Origin: Strongylocentrotus droebachiensis
Taxonomy: Eukaryota > Echinodermata > Echinoidea > Camarodonta > Strongylocentrotidae
NCBI GenBank assembly: GCA_035222895.1
Contig: JAVYIG010001589.1
Coordinates: 1 to 64,000, forward strand
Direction of reading: 5' to 3'
Length of the DNA: 64,000 nt
Below the pieces are notes generated by a model that worked only from the letters and a program-made list of their open reading frames with translations, did not search any database and was not told the origin of the DNA. The translations under genes were made by a program, and so were the position numbers. Below are positions 13,601 to 24,700 of this stretch, in pieces (position 1 is the first letter of the stretch; each line of letters opens with the position of its first letter).

Positions 13601-16600
13601 CCTCTTCCATCCTTAGACTCCACCATCAGCTGTAGAGTACCACATACATCTATGGGAGAGAAAGGAGTTCAGTCTGTCAATAACCGCTTGGAAACAAGTA
13701 TTGCAAGTGTGGCTTATTTTACAAACACGTGTTTTACATTAGCATCGTTGGCTTCAAACATAAATGAATGCATGGCTCAACAGGAAAAGGGGAATCCCCA
13801 TGAACTGTGAACATGCAAAAAGTGATAGTATATATATACATGTACACTCAGAGTCATGCTATAAGCACACATATATGAGGAAATTAAAGATTCTAGAACA
13901 GTGTTACAGACCCTGTTTTTCTCTAATTAAATAAATGATTTTGAATTACGCATTAGAAATATGTAAGAAGATTTATGAACATCATCTAAAATTCAGTCAC
14001 TTAAATTCAAAGAGCCAACGCGGCGGAGCACAAATGGTTTGATTAAAAACCAATTCTTCTTCCAGTTAAGTGCTGCTTCAAGGTGATGAAGATAATCGCA
14101 TAAATAATTATAATTATATAAATGATTAAACAGAATATACTTTTAAACCTTCTGTTAATAACCATTTTCACAAAAGCATTTAACTTTTTACGTGAATTTC
14201 CCACCATTTATAACTGGTAAATTATTTCACGTCATTAAATAATTGTGAGTCTGGACCACTCATAAAATTCACAAAGCTTCCCTACAAGCAGAAATTTCAC
14301 ATTCTATAGGAATTAAAAAGGGAATGTCCTCTGCTTGGAACCATAAGGGCGTTTTTATTCATATGACACAGATTTAATGCCCTTCTAGCTCTAGAGAGAC
14401 AATGTCTCCTAGATATGACTCACCTAGACATTTGATGGAGCCTCGCAGCGTTGCTTTGAATTGAGAGAAGTTGATATCCAGGACTGGGCTTGAGCTGACT
14501 GTAATTTTCTGGCTCTCAGGATTGATACGTAGACCAGCTGCCTTCTCAGTGTCGGACATCATGGGCTGGAAAATAGAGAGAAAGAAACTTAAGTAGAGGG
14601 GCTATAGTCTAGCAGATACAGTTAACAACTAAATTTATAATACCCTTACCAAATTTTGTCATTGTTAAGTATGTAAAAAATTGATTCGTCCTGCTTTACA
14701 TTTCTAAAGAATGTGACATATAAAAGTTAACATCTAAAAATATTCACCAAGGGTCCAAATTCAACCAGTCCACCTTTTTATTCTTGAGTTACAAAATACA
14801 TTAAAAAACATATCTAATTTACAAAGGGTATGACAAATTTAGTTGTTTACTATAGATAAGAGCGAAGCGCTACCATTTCCACTCTTATCAGGGTTGCTAT
14901 TAGGGTGCTCTAGCATTCCATGAAAATAATTTCTACGGGCTACCCATTTACCTCATCTGGGTGGAGAGTGGGAAGTGTAGATGAATTTCTTCCAAAAGGA
15001 TGTTAGTGCTGCCTTAGGGATACTGGTAAGAGCTCTTGACTCTCGTACTTGCAGCTTGTGTGTGTAATTGGGTTTCTACAGACGTGTATCAATCAGATGT
15101 GATTATTCACGTCTGGTGACCGACCATTATTGTCACCATCCAAAAGAAGGGACTCTTCAGCCAGTTTGTAGGTGAAGACAGAAGGCTGATCAAGTGAACG
15201 TAGTAGTCCAACTCATATCGACCTGGATGTGATCTTTGCCAAGTGCTTACATTCTTGGACAAGGCATTTTACTTCCATTCGTCCCTTTTGTTCCAGGTTA
15301 TTAGATGGAGAAATATTTTATTAGAACCCAATTCAAGGGAACATCAGCAACATTATTTATTTCCCCTTGGGCACTCAGCAACATTATTTATTTCCCCTTG
15401 GGCACTCAGCAACAAGTCTTTAATTTCAATATGAGAATATTTACAAGAATTGCTAACATAAACGGAGACCTACCTCCATGACATATGCTCCCGGTGCAAC
15501 ACTGAAGCAGAAGGCTCCGTCTTTGTCCGTTGTAGCGATCTCAGGCTGTTTGCTGCCCTCTTTGGTCAGACTGACTTTCCTTTGGCCGCCCGCTGATGTT
15601 TCCACTCGTCCACAAACACTGAACCTGAAAGAAGGCATTCAAACAAGAGAAAGTCAGTCATTTTGTGATATTAAGAACCAGGACAATATTATATACAAAC
15701 AAGAAGAAACAGAGAGTAGAAGCAACCCGGGATAGACGATTAGAAGAAAACAAAACTAACATTTTTTTAAAGAGAAATAATTTAGAAAAGGAAAAGAGTG
15801 TACCATGTGTACGTTTTCATTAAAGGCATCGTTTAACAATGTTAAATCTGGGATGCATGGCCCTACGTGTTATCAGTGTCTGTGATATGGTGGAATATTG
15901 AAGCCCTACAAAAATTGTGCTTCAAAATGAGCATGAAGTGCCTCAAAAAAGTAAAAATATTTGAGTAACCTGTTTTACCATACTCATGTTCCCCAATAGA
16001 CTGTTGTGTTATGAAAACGAAAAATGAAAAATTTCGACTTCCAATCATAAATATCTTGATAATCAGACAGGCGATCTGCTGAAAGACCTAAAGGTTTATA
16101 ATTATGATTGCAGCATGAGCTAAATCCAGGATTTTGTTTCAAGATCTGAGGTAATGTTACGGAGTCACTTTAATTACAGCCAGAACGTTTCATAACAGAA
16201 AAACAATATATTTTGCCTGCTTACTTTGAGGCTACTATATCCGGTAGTTTGGGAGTGTTTGGTGTGACCTTGACATTCAGGGGGTCAAAGGTCAAATGTT
16301 CTTTGCTGGCCTTCAGTGTGTAGGTTCCTGACTTGATCTTCTCCATCCTGAAAGTACCGTCTGACCTGGTCGTGACCTCTGGCTTGCCTTGAACTTTGAC
16401 CTTTGCACCTTCCACTCCTTTACCCTGAAACATTTACAAAGGGGAATGAAATAATAAAATTAAAGCTATCATGCTTGATTACTTCTATCGTAAAGTAATA
16501 TTTATAGTGGTGGTTATTTTACCTGACTGCTTAGAAAGCATAAATGCTTGTTAGTAAGTAACCAGAGGACCGACGGCTTTAGGTCCTCTCCGAGGGACCT

Positions 16601-18727
16601 GGTAATGAGGCTTAATGCCTTACCAAAGGGCACTAGCGCATCGCCTTGGTTTCGAACCCGGGTCGCCAAATTACGAGACCACTGCTCTATACCAACTGAG
16701 CTATTGGGCCTTCTTTCTTTTAATTCTTCACCATATGCATTTATTCTTCTAATAACTTGAATATCCTTCTTTCTTTATTCTTCTTCACCTCTTTCTATTA
16801 TTTTTTTCTTCTTTATTCTCATGCTTACATGTATAACGTGGTTAACCATGACATTTTTTTTTTAAACAATAGCTTATATGCTTGACATGTGTGTATCTTA
16901 CAACACAGACCTCGGTGAATAGGCATAGAACCTTTCTTGTGGGCAGCTTCCATTCACTTTCATGGTATATAAATAACATTGTGGTTTATCGATTCATATC
17001 TGAATGAGCATTTATTCATATATTTCTTCCTCTTTCTTTTCTCATCTTCTCTTCTTTCTTCTCTAACCTCTCTGTTATTTTACTTTTATTGTCCTCCCTC
17101 ATTACTCCTGAATTTTGTATTTCCTTCTCATTTCAAATTTTACAAACTAAATAGAAATCTTTTGTTTTTTACATACCCCAGTCGCTGAAAGCACTCTTCC
17201 TGAGATGGAGAACCCAGCCACTTGGAATACAGTCTGTTATTCAAAGAAAACAATGGAATCATCAAACTCCTGCTTTCATTCATATCAAAATGCATGCAAT
17301 AAAGGATAATTAACTTCAATCAAAGATAAACAAATGAAATCAAATGTATCAAATGTCACTGTGCATTTATCAACTAAGGGTTAAAAAAAAGAGAGATATA
17401 ATCAAAGAAATTGAAATTAAATCATCAAACTTTTTCTTCAACTATGTCAAAATGCAATAAAAATTATCACAACGCAATCATCAAATGCACTATTGTTTTC
17501 AAAGATACAAATATAGCAATTACAATTATTCAAGTGTAATCATCAAATGCAATCATAAATCTAATAGTTTTTAAAGACTTTTAAATTATCATCATTATCT
17601 GACCCTGATTCATGATAATTTGATGACAATTATTTCTTTGGCTTGATGACAATTATTTCTTTGGCTTGCTGAAATGCTCATTTTATTTTGAGTCATACAC
17701 ATACAGGATGTATCCCGATGCATATGGTTGGAAAACTGATTTAAACTTTGTCTGCGAATTCCAAATTTGGAGGGCATTTTACTTTCTTTGGAAAACTTTC
17801 TTCTGTCATTATCTGAGGCTGGTTATGATAATTTGATGACAATTATTTCTTTGGCTTGCTGAAATACTCATTTTATTTTGAGTCATACCCATATTAGAGG
17901 ATGTATCCCGATGCATACATGTATGATTGGAAAACTGTTTTAAACCTTTTTGTTTGATTGTTTGTTATATTTCCGTATAAAAGACATCATGCATTCAGTA
18001 ATGTAAAAGACATCATGCATTCAGTAATGTAAAAGACATCATGCATTCAGTAATATAATAACAAATAGAATAATGATTGCCAAATTTGAAGTGTATTGTT
18101 CCTTTTGAAAACTTTATTATGTGAACCTGTTAGAAGTTGTCCTAAAACGTCCTCGTTGAAGAGGCCCTATTTTGGCTTTCTATTGTCAATAAAGAAATGG
18201 CGTACATATAATTGCAGAGTTCGGAAGACTGGTGTATTTGACTTACAGGCAGCTGAATGGTGTTGTGTTCAACAGTGAACTGAAGTGATGAAGGAACCAC
18301 ATCAAACGTTGTGTGCTCACCCATGTAGAAAGGTACCTACAAGTAACAAAGTAGAAATACATGCAGTCATCGAATGATTGAATGCATCTTTGAATCGTTT
18401 AAAACAAAAATATGGCACCGTATAACTGCTGTGAATCAAACCTGTCTATAGCAACCGCCCAAGGGAAACACAAAAAGTGGTCTTTGTAGACAGGTTCCTT
18501 TAGTACATGATTCAATGAGAAATCATTTTCAAGGGAAACAAGAAATGCGGCCTTTTTAGACAGGTGGTTACTAAAGCAGGTTTGACTGTACCAGCATTAT
18601 CATTGACACAATGGTTCCTGCAAGTAACAGAGGAGTAATATTGATTGATTAAAGGATAGATTGACATAGTGTTAAATGTACCTGCAGGTAAGAGAGCAGC
18701 ATTGATTAATTGATTGATTGATTGATG

Positions 18728-18778
<51 letters not shown>

Positions 18779-21700
18779 GGAGTGGGTTACTGAGTAATTT
18801 ATCAATTTATTTAAATATTTATATAATAGAATGGTTGACAGTTTGGCTGGATGGCTGATGCTTTGCTTGATTGATTATGGACAAGTTAGTTAATGTTTAA
18901 TAAATGACTGACTGATTTACTGAATGAAAAACCGATGACTGATTGTAAAACACATGCTCTGCAGTCTGATCATTATGTCTGACAAGATTGAACACTGCAT
19001 CTAATACAATCTACATTAGCTAAGAGACTGGTAATCACTTCAACAAACGTCTTAACTTACGTAATAAAATGCAAGAATACTGTGTTTACTCACCACTCTA
19101 TAAACCCCACTGCCAAGACTTGGAAACACAAACTGGCCATCCACATCAGACTGCACATGGCACAAGGGAGATTTCCCATCAGACTGGTAGCCATTTACTG
19201 CACTCTTCTGACACCCAGCCACATCCTGAGTAAGTGAAGAGACAGGAACATCTTCTATTATTCATTTTTTTCATGATTATGTGTATCCAGAGCTGTTTAA
19301 ACAGTACCATTCATATACATGTATGGAACCCCCCAACATGCAGGATTGTTATTTTCTTCCAACTAATGTAACCCCTACCAAGACTATAAATTACCTTTAA
19401 AGGTATAGACCAGTTTTGGAAACGCACACCTCTCAAAAAATGAAATGGAGGCTCTTATTACCAATCATGTGAAAATTATGATTTTGACTAAATACGTGAT
19501 GATACAAATTTTGCCGGGAAACTGCCTACTAGTTGATATATTTGGTAAATTATCATATTGATGAGGCCTGGATAGATATTGCCTAGTCCCATATACATCT
19601 TTCTGTGTACAGTGCTTGTAACTTTACCGAGACTGGGCCAAATTTCTGATCATTTTCATGATTCCAGAACCATGCAGTACACACCAATACTTATATGCTA
19701 GATGATCAACTTTTTCTGATCGATTCCACAAAGTTTCTTTCACAATGCAATCGCATGACCAGAACTGGTCTATACCTTTAACTCATGTCTTGAAAGGGAA
19801 AAATCAATAATTTCTCTACAATTACTGAAACAAAAATTAAAACTGACATAATAACGTAGCTGTGATTTCAAGCCATTCGTTGCATTTCTTTCCGAAATCA
19901 GGACTTCTCTCTCAAAACGTAGATCATAGATTTTTGTTCTTTTACAGGAAAAAAAGAACAAGAAGGACAAGAAGATGAACAAGAAGAAGAAGAAAAAGAA
20001 AAGAAAAATATTAAACAATATTTTGAAAAATTACATATTCCTTTGCAGTCCCTCTGTGCTTTCCAGGATAAGGAAAGAGATAGAATTAGACAGAAAAAAG
20101 GAAAAATAAAACAAGTTTTCTCTGAATAATAAAAAAATTCTTAAGATATGCCCACCTCTGGTTTCACTGTGTCAGAGAAAAGAATGAAGAAGACATTCTT
20201 GATTGGTTCACCCTCGCTCATCACTTTGCCTCTAACATCATACCCAGATACAATAATGGGTGAGTCCACAGTGGCTGTATCCTTGGTGACAGTGTGTGTA
20301 ATGCTGGCCTGTGTAAGAACATACCATTATGTCAGTAGGGGAAGCAACAAACTGTATGAACTAAATTCATTTCATTGCTAATTATGCTTAATACAGACAT
20401 TAAATATGCACTGGTATAAAAGAATTCCTTGAATGCTGTGAGCACCGACAACGGTACCCTCCCAAAGCGGAGGTAATGTATCAAAGCATCTTGAGCACCT
20501 TGCGTGGTGGATTGGTACGCTATAAAATATCCAATATTGTTATCATTATTATTATCATTAGTAAGCAACAGAAAAATCGATTAATCTCTTAGTATGACCA
20601 TACATGTACATGTATATCGATTGTACAATGACCTAGGCTGCTTGCAGAATGCTGACCATAGATGGTCACTTTGCAATCAATATGAACTACCATGGCAACA
20701 TCACTCAACATCAAATTAAGTCAAGGTTTACCTGAAAGTTATAATTAATGGCAGTTACCATCAATGGTAAGTTTTATGCAACAATGCCCAGTATAAATAT
20801 TTTGATAACTAACTACTTATTGAAGTGTATAACTGTAGAAAATTCACCTTTTGAAAAGTCCATGTTGGATGAGAGGCTGTGATAATGAAATCACCAGGTA
20901 ACACATTGGGGATGTTATACCTAAGTAGAACAAAAAACAATACAAAGTTTTAGTGACTGGAGGCACGAGAGCTCAGTTGGTAGAGCAGTGGTCTCATAAT
21001 CCGGTGACTCGGGTTCGAAACCAAGTCGATGCGCTAGTGCCCTTTGGTAAGGCATTAATCCTCATTACCAGGTCCCTCGGAGAGGACTTAAAGCCGTCGA
21101 TCCTCTAGTTGCTTACTTACAAGCATTTATGCTTTCTTAGCAGTCAGGTAAAATAACCACCACCACATTAGGGAGACTGCATCTTATTTCTTTAAGTTAC
21201 ATACGACACATGATTGCAGGTGGATGGCATTTCTCAAAATGAATAATTTTTCAGCAAAACACAAAATGTGTACATAATTTACTATGGATAAACAAAAACA
21301 GAAAAATTGTGTCCTTTTCTATGCAGTTAATGAATGTACAGTAATATCTATAGCCCTGAAGAAATATTACTTGGTCACCTTTTCAAAGGATTTCTTTATT
21401 ATATAGTTGCCCCATAGTAATTCCCACATCGAGACCTAATGTAGCTCTTGTTGTTGATGAATAACCTATACTTTAACCATACACAAATTCAATGTTTTAT
21501 GAAGATGAAGTAATAAGAGAACAGTACTTACACTCCACCAGTTTTTGTTCGTGTTTCTATGGCAACAACATCTTTATCCTTTGGTTTGACAGAGATGAGC
21601 ACTCCCTCTGGACCATCTGTTTTGCCCTTGCTTACAACCTAAACAGAGGAATAGGCAGAGATGAGATAGATTCGGTGACCTAACATCTTTATTAGCAAAG

Positions 21701-24700
21701 ATATGCAAAGAATTCAGATACAGGTTCAAACCACAAGTTATCATATGGGCAGGGCAGATGGGTCGTATTTTATGATACTTTACTTTTGTAATAAAAAGAT
21801 AAAGAAATAATAAGACAAAAGGAATACAAAGAAAAAGCAGAAGAAAAGAAAGAACAAGAAGGAGGAGAAAATTAAAGGAAGAGAGAAATAAAGAGAGAAA
21901 TAAAGAAGGAAACATGGTTGATAGTCAATAAAGAGTTTACAATTCATATAAATTTTAGTTGCCAAACCGAAAGCCTTTCTTTTCTTTTGGCAAAATATTG
22001 CTACATCAGGTATGTTTCATGGGTTTAGTGGCCTACCTTTCCAGAGACGGTGTACCCCTTGAAGAAGAAGTTGATATCCTTTCCTTGACTGCATGGATCA
22101 CTCTCACCGTCAATCTTGAGATCAACACTCGTTGGCTCTATCAAAAGAATAGGTCAATTTGAAGATGGTTGATAAAGTCCAAATATTTTCACAATAGTCG
22201 GTCACTAAACGATCAAGCCTACAGATGAATCATGATCATTGGTAAGACACTTTCTCCAGCAATAATTGCTTCGCGACGTTAGCGTAAATTTCCTACACAA
22301 TTCCTTAATTCAACCCTGGATCAACCTTAAATTTAACCCTAAACCTTAACGAACAAAACCTAACCCTATCCAGCTCCACATGTTAACTTTTTTAGGATGG
22401 GGGTCCTATTTGAACTTTATGTAGGCTTTCTGCATGAGCCCTATGTATTTTTTTTTTAATTTGGGGGGTCTGGACCTATATTTTGGGTGCCTTTTAGTGT
22501 CAAGCCCTACCTGCACCTTAGGCAACATAAATCCCAGAGTTATTGCCATCGAAGCAAATGTAGGATCATCTAATCTTCTGCTATGTGATGATATTGATAA
22601 ATTTCTGTATCTGAAAAATTGAGATTATGAAATTGGGGAAACTAGGCTTTCGTGCCAAACTGACAATATTCAAAACTATCGAAGTTCTACTTAATATCTT
22701 AATAAGTACTTTCAGGAGATTTATATCCTCCATGTTAGTTTTTCATGAAGGGTTTCTTTGCACCGAGATTATTACTGAAGTATAGGTGCTTGTTATTTCA
22801 AGAAGGACGACACTGATCATGATGGTTGTGGTGGTGTTGATGTGATGATGATCATAATGATGATGATGATGGAGGCGATATCTATGAATGATAGTGATGA
22901 TGATGATGCAGGCACTTATTCATCACCCTCTCCTTACCAAAGCTCCATCCCGATGGTGGTTCTAGCTTGAGAACAAAGTCTCCTCTGTCATAGACTGGTA
23001 TCATGAAGTAGCCATTGTTAGGGGCACAGTCTGTCTGATACTTCAAAGCTCCTTGCTTGGTGTAAAGTTTAACCTGCAGGAAATAATAGTAATAATAATT
23101 AAAACTATAATTCAATCAATGATAATCTACTTTTTTGAACATGTTACTTTTCTTTAATGTTAAAGGGAAATCAAAATAACAAAGCCCACCATAATCTTGA
23201 GACTGTTCTGCTTGATTATTAAGTCTAAGAAAAAAAAGAGTAGATCTACACCTAAATGGTTTTCAGACACCTTTATTGGCTTTAATAATATTATTAATAG
23301 AATTAGAAGTGAATAATAGGGTATCTGATCGCGCACCCGATGTTGTATGCTAAAATCCTTCCCATAGAGATTGCACGCATCCCTATGCAGTCTACGTGCA
23401 TTGCGCTACCATGCAAAAATGGTCAATGATTTTATGAACAAATTGAAATTCAAACCTTTATCGCTCGAGATCCTGAAGGTGAAACTCAATAAATGAGGTG
23501 TCATATGAAAGAGCAGGTTTTTTTCCATATTCCCCAAAGGGGCGTGCCCCGGAATTCTAAAAATATCTTGGTCAAAACAGCGATTGAAATGTTGTTTGCT
23601 TCCCAGCTCCAAAATTTGCCACTTTCCTGATGTCGGGCTAGACGTAAGGAAAATATCTATGCACTTATTTTTTCACTAGCCCCAAGAGATCACACGCTAT
23701 AACAGTTTAAAAATACCCTTCCCCCCCCCCCATTTGTTGGATCAGCTAATTAGGGAGGCGTGCGCTCCGCTCAGTCCAAACCATGGTGACAACGCGTAAT
23801 ATCTGCACATGTATACATATATGCATATGAACCACGTATGTGTATTAGGCGAACAAACCCGGAAGTGAATGCATGTTATGGATTGCCGATCGCGCACAAA
23901 CCAGGAAGTGGACGCACATTGTAAAGAACGTGCTCAAGTCGCGCATTCAGCGTAGCAACATGCATTCGCCATTCATACGCATGCATATTGCGCGATGAAG
24001 CTGTTTGGCTAAATTTAGCAAAACAAAATTACTCTGCATGTACGTCATTCTGACCAAAATGCTATGAATATTGCAGAGTTTTGGAGGGGCTGTATCTTTT
24101 GATAGAAACATTGGTGAGTCTTGAAATTTGAAATTTATTATTCTGATTACATTTTTTATTGAAATATGAAACAAAAATTGTAAAAAACGATCCCAAATTG
24201 ATTTTTTTTTCAGACACCCTATGAATACGAGACATTTGTATGGCTATTCTCTCATCTCAATGCTATTTATTTCAAGCAAACTTAGAGATGTGATGTTGCA
24301 AGGTTATTTTCTCAATTAATTATTAAAAAAAAAAAAAATAGAGTAAAGTACCCGGTAATCGGTCAGCTCCGGTTTTCGGCCAATTGGTTGGATACATGGT
24401 AAAATCACTTTAAAATACATCGCATAATAGCATAACACATATCCCACACATACCATACCATGCCAGTGTCACTGAAGAACCACATTTGCAATGAAAAATA
24501 TATCCTAAAATATCACATTTTAGCGATGTAATCGGCGGTCCCGCTACCCAAATCTGAAAAATCGAGTTTCTTACGCGTGTATGTAAGAAATATGGGTACC
24601 ATAAAATGAGCTTTATTTCAAGTATTTTTCAGATATAGAGCCCGATTTTGTGCTGGTCGCAAGCTCAAAAGTATCTCATCGCATGTATTAAATCAATGCA

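Noticed and set aside
16509-16713. tRNA gene (also considered at 20962 and 12300-12370)
   Set aside because: Box A and box B are present but the sequence does not complete a cloverleaf and continues into a shared SINE body.
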